Of a stretch of 64,000 bases of DNA, positions 25,997 to 34,005 are shown piece by piece. The notes beneath the pieces were generated by a model. The model made no database searches and was not told where the DNA came from. It was given only the letters and a program-made list of their open reading frames with translations. Positions within the stretch are counted from its first letter, which is position 1. The number at the start of each line of letters is the position of its first letter. The stretch is from Alkaliphilus flagellatus (GTDB taxonomy: Bacteria; Bacillota; Clostridia; Peptostreptococcales; Natronincolaceae). The stretch is taken from the NCBI RefSeq assembly GCF_018919215.1, contig NZ_JAHLQK010000004.1, positions 372,001-436,000 of the forward strand, read 5' to 3'. The position numbers and the translations under genes are program-made.

Positions 25997-26983
25997 CTAC
26001 TTCACCAAAGCTTTCTTTAATGTCTCTAAATTTTTATACATAAGAGAAATATAGTCTTCTCCATTTTTATTTTGTTTATCTGTCAAGCCTTCTACATTGT
26101 ACAACGTTAAAACTTCTAAGTTAGCTTCTTTAGCTAAAACCTCTGCGGTTTTAACATTTGCCAAAGCTTCAAAAAATATATAGTTAATTTTATTCTCATT
26201 TGCAATTTTAGTCAACTGTGCAAGTCGTTTAGGACTTGGCTCCGCATGTGGAGAAATACCAGCCACTGAGATTTCTTCTATATTATATCTTCTAGCTAAA
26301 TATCCGAAAGCAGAATGGGATACAATTATTTTTCTTTCAGTAGCATCCTTTAGTCCTACTCTAAATGACTCATCTAACTTATCTAATTCACCTTTAAAAT
26401 TATTAAAGTTTTCTTCATAGATATTTTTATTATTAGGATCTACATCTATAAAAGCTTCTTTAATCATTTTAGAAATATGTATTGCATTAACAGGATCTAC
26501 CCAAATATGAGGATCATATTCTCCATGGTCGTGGTCATGTTCCTCTTCCTGCTCATCTTCATGATTATGATCATCATTATGCTTTGTATCATAATTAATT
26601 AGTTCCACTGCTTTACTAGCATCAACTATATAAATATCTTTGCCCTCTAATAAGTTAAGTACTCTATCTACCCAAGGCTCCATATGAAGACCATTATAAA
26701 TAAAAACATCTGCCTTCTCCAGCTCTGCAATGGTTTTAGGAGAAGGCTCAAAGCTATGAGGTTCTGTACCTGTAGGTACTATTGTATCGAGCTGAATATT
26801 ATCTCCCCCTAGATTTTTAGCAAAATCATAGTAGGGATAAAAGCTAGTATATACTTTCAGTAAATCCTCTTTCTCATCTGTTCCTTCTATAATTCCAATT
26901 GTATCTGGCTTTCCAGCACAACCTACCAATACTACTACAGTAATAATTAAAAATATAAATATCTTCAGTATTTTAGTTTTCAT
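25997..26983 (-). CDS. znuA: Zinc-binding lipoprotein of the ABC transporter
   Basis: A 328-residue solute-binding lipoprotein of the ZnuA/AdcA cluster. The signal IFIFLIITVVVLVGCAGK has a lipobox ending at the cysteine. An internal acidic and histidine-rich loop (HNDDHNHEDEQEEEHDHDHG at about residues 130-150) is characteristic of zinc-specific members. Metal ligands are around H59-type PHSFEPS, the DPHIW segment and SHSAFGYL. A GTG at 27004 opens the frame, but GGGGGG lies before the ATG at 26983. First gene of the operon; presumably zinc-repressed, though I did not find a clear Zur box. Confidence 0.92.
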   Translation of the reverse strand: MKTKILKIFIFLIITVVVLVGCAGKPDTIGIIEGTDEKEDLLKVYTSFYPYYDFAKNLGGDNIQLDTIVPTGTEPHSFEPSPKTIAELEKADVFIYNGLHMEPWVDRVLNLLEGKDIYIVDASKAVELINYDTKHNDDHNHEDEQEEEHDHDHGEYDPHIWVDPVNAIHISKMIKEAFIDVDPNNKNIYEENFNNFKGELDKLDESFRVGLKDATERKIIVSHSAFGYLARRYNIEEISVAGISPHAEPSPKRLAQLTKIANENKINYIFFEALANVKTAEVLAKEANLEVLTLYNVEGLTDKQNKNGEDYISLMYKNLETLKKALVK

Positions 26984-27125
26984 AATATACCCCCCAAAAT
27001 TCACTATTCAGTGCTATCTTTTTCCTCTTAATATAGATTATATCCTTTTTCTTAGATATTTAAAATATTTTTATGTCCTTTATATATAAACTTAGATAGT
27101 ATAGCTAAAAAACACGGGTTTTAAA

Positions 27126-27158
27126 ATATAAAAGTCTGCCTTAGGCAGACTTTTATAT
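27126..27158 (-). terminator. Terminator of the tatC operon
   Basis: A perfect 15-bp stem (ATATAAAAGTCTGCC at 27126-27140, complement 27144-27158) ending the operon that runs from the ferredoxin gene to tatC. Confidence 0.85.
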
Positions 27159-27901
27159 TATGACTCGTCATTTATTTTAGATTGCTTTTCTTCCTTCTTT
27201 TTTCGATATATTATAGTTGAAACTATAATACTAAACTCATATAAAAATAACATAGGAATTGCCATCATAGTTTGAGAAACAACGTCTGGCGGTGTTAGTA
27301 TTGCTGCAACTATAAATATTCCTAGAATAACCATTTTTCTATATTTCTTAAAAGTATTTGGAGCAACTAAACCTAATTGGGTCAGCAAAATAATAATTAA
27401 TGGTAGCTCAAATACTAAGCCAAATGATAAAAGTAAGGAGCTAATAAAGCTGATATAATTAGCGAAAGAAAATAATGGTGCAATTTGATCCACAGACATC
27501 TTAATAAAAAACTTAATTGTCATAGGAATAATTATAAAATAAGCAAATGATACACCAATTAAAAGAAAAATAATGCCCATAAACATTGCAAAAAGTACAT
27601 ATTTTCTCTCTTTTACCTTCAGCCCTGGCTTAATAAACATCCATATTTGAAACAATACTATAGGTGAAGCTACAAACAAACCTAAAACTAAAGAAATTTT
27701 AACATAAGCAATAAAAAGTTCTGGAGGACTTAGATAAATAAACTCCAATCCTTCAGCAGGTCTTACAATTAACTGAATAATTATATCGATATAATTGTAA
27801 CATAACAGTGAACCTAAAATAATTACTATGCTGGAAATAATTAATCTTTTTCTTAATTCTCCTAGATGTTCCACTAATGTTAAGCGTGCGTCATCCGTCA
27901 T
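27158..27901 (-). CDS. tatC: Twin-arginine translocase subunit TatC
   Basis: A 247-residue polytopic protein with six membrane helices. Signature regions: LVEHLGELRKRLIIS at the N-terminus, SPPELFIAYVKISLVLGLFVASPIVLFQIWMFIKPGL, and FGLVFELPLIIILLTQLG. It recognises the RR signal peptide and forms the Tat core. AGGAGG-type site (GGAGGCC) 9 bases before the ATG. Downstream of a tatA gene in a minus-strand set. The only tatC in the window, while three tatA genes are present. Confidence 0.95.
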   Translation of the reverse strand: MTDDARLTLVEHLGELRKRLIISSIVIILGSLLCYNYIDIIIQLIVRPAEGLEFIYLSPPELFIAYVKISLVLGLFVASPIVLFQIWMFIKPGLKVKERKYVLFAMFMGIIFLLIGVSFAYFIIIPMTIKFFIKMSVDQIAPLFSFANYISFISSLLLSFGLVFELPLIIILLTQLGLVAPNTFKKYRKMVILGIFIVAAILTPPDVVSQTMMAIPMLFLYEFSIIVSTIIYRKKKEEKQSKINDES

Positions 27902-27926
27902 TGCTTGGCCTCCTAATATTTACCCT

Positions 27927-28106
27927 CTACTTAGATTCTTTATCTTCTAAAGATATATCTTGTTTTACTTCTTTAGAAAACTTTTTAAATTCGCTAATAG
28001 ACTTACCTAAGGACTTACCTAGTTCAGGAAGCTTTCCAGGCCCAACTACCACTAAAGCAATCCCTAATATTAAAATTAATTCACCTGTACCTAATCTACC
28101 AAACAT
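27927..28106 (-). CDS. tatA: TatA/TatE pore subunit, copy 1
   Basis: A 59-residue protein, MFGRLGTGELILILGIALVV followed by VGPGKLPELGKSLGKSISEFKK and an acidic tail. One membrane helix and the amphipathic helix with FGP-like hinge (VGPGKLPELG) define TatA/E. It lies 25 bases from tatC and 12 bases from the MoeA-like gene. About 81 percent identical to the second copy at 29223-29402 by my count (48 of 59), so the two arose by a recent duplication. Confidence 0.93.
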   Translation of the reverse strand: MFGRLGTGELILILGIALVVVGPGKLPELGKSLGKSISEFKKFSKEVKQDISLEDKESK

Positions 28107-28118
28107 ATTATCTCCTCC

Positions 28119-29141
28119 TTAATATTTCCCAAAATGACAATTTGGAAAAGTACAAATTTTACATTTCAGGCATTGTCCACCATAACCCATTCTTGTAATG
28201 TCACGTCTTACAATTTTTTCTCCTGCCATTACTCTTGGTAATAAAATATCAAAAGCTGTAGTATCAGAAAACATAACACATCCCGGAAGCCCAAATATCG
28301 GAATATCTTCTAAATAAGCATATAAAAGCATTGCCCCAGGCAATACAGGTGTACCATAGGAAACAATACTAGCTCCTGTTGCCTTAATTGCACCGGGAGT
28401 TTTATCATCTGGATCTACTGACATACCTCCAGTAACTACAATAAGCTCTGCGCCCATATCTTTACATTGTATAACTGCCTCTTTAATCTGATCCAACTCG
28501 TCTGGTACTATTGTTTTATAAAAAATTTCCGTATCAAATTTCTTCAATTTTTTTTCTATTACTGGTCCAAATTTATCTTCGATTCTTCCTTTATAAACCT
28601 CACTACCAGTAACAATTAAAGCAGCATTTAGAGGTTTAAAAGGTTTAACATTAAAAATAGGCCCTTTTTCTTGTAAAATACTTTTAACTGACTCTATTTT
28701 TTCACTATTTATTATAAGAGGAATGACTCTACATCCTCCAATAAGCCCATCTTCATCTATTAGTCTATTACCATGAATTGTAGCCAAGCATATATCTCCT
28801 AAATCATTTACATCATCTAATAAATCCCTATTTATTTTCAACAAACCTTTTTGTTTTGCTATAATATTTATCTTTCCTTCTTTAGGATCAGTAAATAATA
28901 CTCCCTCACCACAAATTAGCTTACCTAAAGCAATAGCTGCTTCATCTTCGTGAAGCTCATCTTCCTTTAACTCAAATATATATATATGCTCTTTACCAAT
29001 TCTTAATAGTCTTTCAATGTCTTCTTCTTGAATGACATGACCCTTTTTAAAAGCTACTCCCTTAAACTTTCCTGGAACAATCTCCGTAATATCATGTCCA
29101 AGCACCATTCCTACAGCTTCTTCTGTCTTCACAACCTGCAT
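28119..29141 (-). CDS. Molybdopterin-binding MoeA/MoaB-like protein with C-terminal cysteine motif
   Basis: A 340-residue protein. Residues 1-60 resemble a MoeA N-terminal segment; residues about 170-310 form a MoCF (molybdopterin binding) domain with ALIVTGSEVYKGRIEDKFG, VVTGGMSVDPDDKTPGAI and PIFGLPGCVMFSDTTAFD. It probably inserts metal into molybdopterin or supports that step. Unlike classic MoeA it ends in a cysteine motif CLKCKICTFPNCHF (CxxCxxCxxxxC), which could bind a cluster or zinc. The ATG at 29141 follows GAGGTGG, so the upstream ATG at 29159 is less likely. Its Tat and ferredoxin neighbours tie it to export of a Mo or W enzyme. Confidence 0.82.
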   Translation of the reverse strand: MQVVKTEEAVGMVLGHDITEIVPGKFKGVAFKKGHVIQEEDIERLLRIGKEHIYIFELKEDELHEDEAAIALGKLICGEGVLFTDPKEGKINIIAKQKGLLKINRDLLDDVNDLGDICLATIHGNRLIDEDGLIGGCRVIPLIINSEKIESVKSILQEKGPIFNVKPFKPLNAALIVTGSEVYKGRIEDKFGPVIEKKLKKFDTEIFYKTIVPDELDQIKEAVIQCKDMGAELIVVTGGMSVDPDDKTPGAIKATGASIVSYGTPVLPGAMLLYAYLEDIPIFGLPGCVMFSDTTAFDILLPRVMAGEKIVRRDITRMGYGGQCLKCKICTFPNCHFGKY

Positions 29142-29222
29142 TTTTCCACCTCTATCCAATCGCTAATAGACAAGTATTAACGATTACATGTTATTATGAT
29201 CTTTTTAGCTTCTATTATATAC

Positions 29223-29402
29223 CTACTTAGTTTTTTTATCTTCTAAAGATATTTCTTCTTTTATTTCATTAGAAAACTTTTTAAATTCACTAATAGATTT
29301 CCCTAAGGTTTTTCCCAACTCAGGAAGTTTTCCAGGTCCTACTACTATTAAAGCAATGGCCAATATTAAAATCAACTCACCTGTACCTATTTTACCAAAC
29401 AT
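29223..29402 (-). CDS. tatA: TatA/TatE pore subunit, copy 2
   Basis: A 59-residue TatA: MFGKIGTGELILILAIALIV, then VGPGKLPELGKTLGKSISEFKK and an acidic tail. It is a near-duplicate of copy 1 (11 differences, mostly conservative) on the other side of the MoeA-like gene. The reading frame begins 174 bases after the ferredoxin gene. Not redundant by decay: both copies are intact. Possibly allows dosage or preference for different Tat cargoes. Confidence 0.93.
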   Translation of the reverse strand: MFGKIGTGELILILAIALIVVGPGKLPELGKTLGKSISEFKKFSNEIKEEISLEDKKTK

Positions 29403-29576
29403 ACCAATCCCACCTTTTCGTATATTCCGAAATTTAAATAAGAAGGATTCTTTGTTAAAAAATTATTAACTTAATTATATTATACCAGAGCTATAAAACT
29501 TTTTAAATAAATTATATATTAAAATATATAATTATTTTTTATACTTCATAAATCAATTTAAAATCCTACCTATATA

Positions 29577-30665
29577 TTATATCCTGCTAATTGTAGCTCT
29601 AAGTGCTTCTTTTTTTTCACAAATTGCACAGTATTTTTTCTCTTCACTAGAAGGAACAAATTTTTTCTTACATGCTGAACATACAATTAAGTTTTTCTCA
29701 CACTTTATACTGTATGATTTCAAGGCATCTACTGAAAAAGTTCCCCTTATTATTGCCTTTTTTGAACATAAGTTGGCGCATATACCACAATTATAGCATT
29801 TTCCGCTATTATGAGATACCCTAACTTTTTCTTCTTCCTTTTCTACTTTCCAAGCGCCCCCTAAGCAAATAGACTGACAAAATCCACAGCCATCACAGTT
29901 ATCATTTACATTCCAAGAAGCAAAGAAAGGTAAGTTATCGTATTCTGTTTTTTCTTGTGAACCTTCTATTTTTTCTATAGATTTTAATAAAATCCTTCGT
30001 ATTGATACTTGATTATCTTTACTACTAATGATTGTATCTGCAGTTTGTGCAGCAAGATAGCTAGACTCTTTTTTTAATAATGAAAAAAGTTCCCTACGTG
30101 AAATATTTTCATTTGATAAACCGCAAAGGTCTTCTTCATTATTAATAATTTCATACTGAGGATTTATTTCAAGTAATTTTACAAAATCAACAGCAACATT
30201 TAATGATGATTGGAATACACAAGAATTGTTACTTATTTGACAGTTATTACACTTACTTAAATTAAAATAAAACTTTTTATCCTTAAATAATATAAACAAA
30301 GCAGCTAATAGTTCGCTATGGAAACCATTTAAACAACTTAGTTTTAATGTCCCTACTCCATTCTTTTTAGAACAAGAAAATATAATATTATCCTTATCTT
30401 TTATTGTGCGTAAAATATTTTCTTCACCTAATCCTTTAACTGTAATTGCCTGAGTAGGACAAACAGCTTTACAAATTCCACATCTGTTACACATGTTCTC
30501 ATCAAACATAATTTTTCCTAGTTTAAATGTAATGGCTCTTTCAGGACATAAATCCTTACATTTACTACAACTATTTGGCATGCCATGGAAATTAATACAT
30601 TTTTTTAGCTGTATCTCTGGATAATGCTCTTCCGTCAATTTTTCTATAAAAAAGTTTAGTAACAA
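29577..30665 (-). CDS. Multi-cluster 4Fe-4S ferredoxin-type protein
   Basis: A 362-residue cytoplasmic protein with several cysteine motifs: CSKCKDLCP and CNRCGICKAVCP near the N-terminus, CNNCQISNNSC in the middle, CDGCGFCQSICLGG and CYNCGICANLCSKKAI in the last third, and a final CSACKKKF...CAICEKK zinc-ribbon-like tail. It is probably an electron carrier or docking subunit for a Mo/W enzyme. An internal SRRELF resembles a Tat motif but lies near residue 200, so it is not a signal. The TTG at 30665 fits AAAGGAGGG; the ATG at 30695 is upstream of it. First gene after the structured leader at 30828-31015. Confidence 0.75.
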   Translation of the reverse strand: MLLNFFIEKLTEEHYPEIQLKKCINFHGMPNSCSKCKDLCPERAITFKLGKIMFDENMCNRCGICKAVCPTQAITVKGLGEENILRTIKDKDNIIFSCSKKNGVGTLKLSCLNGFHSELLAALFILFKDKKFYFNLSKCNNCQISNNSCVFQSSLNVAVDFVKLLEINPQYEIINNEEDLCGLSNENISRRELFSLLKKESSYLAAQTADTIISSKDNQVSIRRILLKSIEKIEGSQEKTEYDNLPFFASWNVNDNCDGCGFCQSICLGGAWKVEKEEEKVRVSHNSGKCYNCGICANLCSKKAIIRGTFSVDALKSYSIKCEKNLIVCSACKKKFVPSSEEKKYCAICEKKEALRATISRI

Positions 30666-30767
30666 TACTTTACCCTCCTTTCTATCAATTATCATTACAG
30701 AAGAATATATAATTTTAAAACAAAGCTTATATTGAAGCTTTTTAAAATTTCAAGAAACCCTTGTTGA

Positions 30768-30824
30768 AACGCATTTAAAGTAAAGTGTATATTAGAGAAT
30801 TTCATGCTTTCCTTTAAATGCGTT
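30768..30824. repeat. 13-bp inverted repeat with 31-base centre
   Basis: AACGCATTTAAAG (30768-30780) and CTTTAAATGCGTT (30812-30824), perfect. After one mismatch the pairing continues with AAAG/CTTT. It lies directly beyond the RNA terminator, upstream of the ferredoxin gene. It could be a hairpin in the read-through mRNA or a protein-binding dyad. Confidence 0.5.
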
Positions 30825-30832
30825 ATAACAAA

Positions 30833-30865
30833 AAGTCCTAGATTGCAAATGCAATACTAGGACTT
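30833..30865 (-). terminator. Terminator of the 30.9-31.0 kb RNA
   Basis: Minus-strand stem AAGTCCTAG/CTAGGACTT with an inner ATTGC/GCAAT hairpin, followed on that strand by TTTTTG. The plus strand lacks a T-run, so the terminator acts on minus-strand transcription, 168 bases before the ferredoxin start. Confidence 0.8.
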
Positions 30866-30889
30866 ACGTACAAGTATAAGTCTGTTCCT

Positions 30890-31015
30890 ATCTCCTTTGC
30901 AACATATGGTGAAGGCATAAGTGTTGCCAAATACCCCCTGTGGACCCTTTGGTCCAGTTTGAAGTTTCGCAGATAACAACATTATAAAACCACAACTCGG
31001 AGATTTGTTAAGTTC
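30890..31015 (-). promoter_or_regulatory. Candidate Moco-family riboswitch upstream of the ferredoxin/tat operon
   Basis: On the minus strand ATCTCCGAG (31004-30996) opens the domain and GGAGAT (30895-30890) closes it. Inside are a TGGACC/GGTCCA hairpin and the block TTGGCAACACTTATGCCTTC (about 30931-30912). A strong promoter 7 bases before the start and an intrinsic terminator 25 bases after it give a riboswitch layout. The same opening and closing blocks recur in the RNA before the AOR operon, and the GGTA..TTGG.AA...TATGCC core resembles what I recall of the Moco riboswitch upstream of E. coli moaA. The longer form with the extra hairpin fits a Moco-type element. Identity is inference. Confidence 0.6.
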
Positions 31016-31021
31016 ATATTT

Positions 31022-31050
31022 ATAATAGAACAAAAACTATACTTTGTCAA
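31022..31050 (-). promoter_or_regulatory. Promoter of the structured RNA
   Basis: Minus-strand -35 TTGACA (31045-31050) and -10 TATTAT (31022-31027) with a 17-base spacer, starting the RNA near 31015. Confidence 0.8.
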
Positions 31051-31109
31051 TTTTATATCTAATTAATTTTAGTTAATAAACACTATTATTACCTAATTAT
31101 TTAACACCC

Positions 31110-32114
31110 TTAGTCAAACAAATGACAAGCTGCCATATGTCCACCACCAATATCCTTCATTTGTGGTTCTATTTCAGCACATTTAGCAGTTGCATACTTG
31201 CATCTTGTTCTAAACTTACAACCAGAGGGAGGATTTAGTGGACTTGGTACATCCCCTTCTAATATAGTCTTTATTTTGCTTTTTGCCAGTCTCGGGTCCG
31301 GTACAGGTATAGATGATAGTAATGCCTGTGTATATGGATGGGCTGGTCTATTGTAAAGTTCATTACTATCTGCAAGTTCTACCAGCTTACCTAAATACAT
31401 TACTCCTATACGATGGGAAATATGTCGTACCATGGAAAGGTCGTGGGCTATAAATAAATAGGTAAGCCCCATTTCATTTTGTAGCTCCTCTAACATATTG
31501 ACAACCTGGGCCTGAATTGAAACGTCTAAGGCAGAAATAGGCTCATCACAAAGAATAAACTCTGGATTAATGGCAAGAGCCCTTGCTATACCAATCCGTT
31601 GTCTTTGTCCACCACTGAACTCATGGGCATATCTATTAAAATAAGAAGGGTTTAATCCCACCTTTTCTAATAATTCATATACCCTTTCTGACCTTTCCTT
31701 TTCACTACCTATGTTGTGTATAGATAGAGGTTCTTTAATTAACTGATCTACAGTCATTCTAGGATTTAAAGATGCATAGGGATCCTGAAAAACAACCTGC
31801 ATTTTTCTTCTATAAGGCTTAATATCTTTTTCTTTCATTCTACTAATATTTTTTCCTTTATAGAATACATCTCCTTCAGTACTATCATAAAGCCTTATGA
31901 TAGTTCTTCCTAATGTAGACTTACCGCAACCAGATTCTCCTACTAATCCTAAAGTTTCTCCTTCATTTATATGAAAACTAATATCATCTACAGCCTTTAT
32001 ATATTGTACTTTACCTAAAAAAATATCTTTTCTAACTGGAAAATACTTTTTTAGATTTTTTACTTCAATTAGTGTATTTTTTTCTAATACCATATTTTTT
32101 CTAATTTTATCCAT
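31110..32114 (-). CDS. oppF: Oligopeptide ABC transporter ATP-binding protein, OppF type
   Basis: A 334-residue ABC ATPase of the peptide/nickel (Opp/Dpp) family: Walker A GESGCGKST, Q-loop QVVFQDP, signature FSGGQRQR, Walker B FILCDEP and the C-terminal CKFRTRCKYATAKCAEIEP extension whose cysteines bind an iron-sulfur or structural site in this family. Pairs with oppD as the second ATPase. Last gene of a five-gene operon. Substrate follows the binding protein and is not resolvable. Confidence 0.92.
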   Translation of the reverse strand: MDKIRKNMVLEKNTLIEVKNLKKYFPVRKDIFLGKVQYIKAVDDISFHINEGETLGLVGESGCGKSTLGRTIIRLYDSTEGDVFYKGKNISRMKEKDIKPYRRKMQVVFQDPYASLNPRMTVDQLIKEPLSIHNIGSEKERSERVYELLEKVGLNPSYFNRYAHEFSGGQRQRIGIARALAINPEFILCDEPISALDVSIQAQVVNMLEELQNEMGLTYLFIAHDLSMVRHISHRIGVMYLGKLVELADSNELYNRPAHPYTQALLSSIPVPDPRLAKSKIKTILEGDVPSPLNPPSGCKFRTRCKYATAKCAEIEPQMKDIGGGHMAACHLFD

Positions 32115-32160
32115 GATATCTTCATCCTTTCACAACTTTGCAGATATCCTTACTTATTCT

Positions 32161-33138
32161 TTACTTATCCTTACTCAAAAGCCAACACATAGCCTTATGT
32201 CCTGCTTCTACTTCATAGTATGAAGGCTGTTTTTCTCTGCAAATATCCTTTGCATAAGGACAACGCTCGGCAAAGGGACAACCACTAGGAGGCTTTGAAA
32301 GGTCTGGTGGACTACCTTCTATAGGTATCAGCTTTTGTTTCTGCCCATCTTCCATTTTAGGCAGAGACTCAAGTAATCCTTTGGTATATGGATGCTGAGG
32401 ATTATAGAAGATTTCATCTACAGTTCCTTCTTCCATAACCAAACCGCCGTACATTACAATTACCCTAGAACAAACATCGGCTACCACACCTAAGTCATGG
32501 GTAATTAAAATAATAGAAGTATTAATTGTATCCTTTAATTCCTTCATAAGCTCAAGAATTTGTGCCTGTATAGTTACATCAAGGGCAGTAGTAGGTTCAT
32601 CAGCAATCAATAGATATGGCTCACAGCACAATGCCATGGCAATCATAGCTCTTTGTCGCATACCACCACTAAACTCATGAGGATAATTATTATATCTTTC
32701 CTCTGGAGATGGAATACCCACTAATCTAAGCATCTCAATAGTCTTTTCACGCGCCACCTTTTTATTTACTCTTTGATGCCTTCTTATAACTTCTGATATT
32801 TGATAGCCAATAGTAAACACAGGATTTAATGAGGTCATAGGATCTTGAAAAATCATGGCAATTTCATTACCTCTTATTTTCATCATTTCCTTCTCTGATA
32901 TATCCATTAAATTCTGTCCTTTATAGTTAATTTCCCCACCTACAATTCTTCCAGTTGACTTTAGCAATCTTAATATAGCCATGGAAGTTACACTTTTACC
33001 ACTTCCTGATTCTCCAACAACACCTAGCACTTCTCCATTATTCAAATAGAAAGAAGCTCCTCGAACAGCCTGTACTTCACCATTATTAGTAAAAAAAGAA
33101 ACTTTTAAGTTATTTAATTCCAATAAACGCTCTGTCAC
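32161..33138 (-). CDS. oppD: Oligopeptide ABC transporter ATP-binding protein, OppD type
   Basis: A 325-residue ABC ATPase: Walker A GESGSGKS, Q-loop IFQDP, signature FSGGMRQR, Walker B LLIADEP, and the C-terminal CPFAERCPYAKDICREKQP segment. This fits the OppD/DppD subfamily. It lies between the permease oppC and the second ATPase oppF. Confidence 0.92.
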   Translation of the reverse strand: MTERLLELNNLKVSFFTNNGEVQAVRGASFYLNNGEVLGVVGESGSGKSVTSMAILRLLKSTGRIVGGEINYKGQNLMDISEKEMMKIRGNEIAMIFQDPMTSLNPVFTIGYQISEVIRRHQRVNKKVAREKTIEMLRLVGIPSPEERYNNYPHEFSGGMRQRAMIAMALCCEPYLLIADEPTTALDVTIQAQILELMKELKDTINTSIILITHDLGVVADVCSRVIVMYGGLVMEEGTVDEIFYNPQHPYTKGLLESLPKMEDGQKQKLIPIEGSPPDLSKPPSGCPFAERCPYAKDICREKQPSYYEVEAGHKAMCWLLSKDK

Positions 33139-33155
33139 TTTTATAGCCTCCTTTC

Positions 33156-34001
33156 CTAATCATTATTTACCTTAGGCTCAAAGGCAACCCTAAATATATC
33201 TCCTAAAACGTTAAAGCTAAGCACTGTTAAAAGAATCAGCATACCAGGGAAAATAGCTAAATGCGGAGCCTCTCCTATATAACCTTGTGCATTTTTAAGC
33301 ATGCTACCCCAAGATGAGTTGGGCTGTTGTACTCCCAAACCTAAAAAGCTCAAAGAAGATTCAGTTAATATTGCGGTAGCTATGTTAATTGTAGATGCTA
33401 CAATAACCGTTGAAAAAATATTAGGAATAATATGCTTTAATATAATTTTTTTCGACTTTTCCCCCGAAACCTTAGCATATAAAACATATTCTCTTTCCTT
33501 TACAGTCAATGTCTCTGCCCTAACTATTCGTGCTATGCCCATCCAACTAAAAACACCTATAATAATGATAATATTTTGAATACCAGGCTTTAAATATGCA
33601 TTTAATATTAAAATTAAGAAAAATGTCGGTATACACATTAAAATATCAATAGTTCTCATTATTAAATTATCAACTTTACCACCAAAATATCCACTTATAG
33701 TGCCTACAATAGTACCAATAGCAGTAGAAATAATCATAGATAAAAAACCCACAGTTAAAGAAACCCTACCTCCGTACAATGCCCTTGTAAGATAGTCTCT
33801 TCCCATATCATCAGTTCCAAATATATTTTGTAGTCTTGGGCTCCCTAACCGATTTGTTACATTAATAGCATTAGGATCATAGGGAGATAAAAAAGCAAAA
33901 ATCGATGATATAGCTAATATTACAATTATTGTGATTGCGGCTATTCCCAATTTATTTTCTTTTAATTGATATTTTAAGTTTGTTAGCGATCTATTATTCA
34001 T
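33156..34001 (-). CDS. oppC: Oligopeptide ABC transporter permease, OppC type
   Basis: A 281-residue permease with an N-terminal OppC extension (NKLGIAAITIIVILAI) and the inner-membrane permease core: FGTDDMGRDYLTRALYGGRVSLTVG and the EAA loop ERE YVLYAKVSGEKSKKIILKHIIPN. About six membrane helices. It starts four bases after oppB and precedes oppD. Confidence 0.92.
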   Translation of the reverse strand: MNNRSLTNLKYQLKENKLGIAAITIIVILAISSIFAFLSPYDPNAINVTNRLGSPRLQNIFGTDDMGRDYLTRALYGGRVSLTVGFLSMIISTAIGTIVGTISGYFGGKVDNLIMRTIDILMCIPTFFLILILNAYLKPGIQNIIIIIGVFSWMGIARIVRAETLTVKEREYVLYAKVSGEKSKKIILKHIIPNIFSTVIVASTINIATAILTESSLSFLGLGVQQPNSSWGSMLKNAQGYIGEAPHLAIFPGMLILLTVLSFNVLGDIFRVAFEPKVNND

Positions 34002-34005
34002 CTGA

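Larger units (their letters stand above)
30696..31109. other. Long intergenic region with regulatory RNA
   Basis: A 414-base gap upstream of the ferredoxin gene. In transcript order (minus strand) it holds a promoter (31022-31050), an aptamer-like RNA (30890-31004), an intrinsic terminator (30833-30865), a 13-bp inverted repeat (30768-30824) and the ribosome binding site. Confidence 0.7.

Noticed and set aside
29577-30665. Twin-arginine signal (SRRELF) in the polyferredoxin
   Set aside because: The motif is near residue 200, far from the N-terminus, with no hydrophobic stretch after it.
30890-31015. 6S RNA instead of a Moco-type leader
   Set aside because: The 3' hairpin and the GGAGAT end resemble parts of E. 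coli 6S, but the 5' part is far too short, and the same conserved blocks recur upstream of the AOR operon, which 6S would not explain. I kept the riboswitch reading but at moderate confidence.
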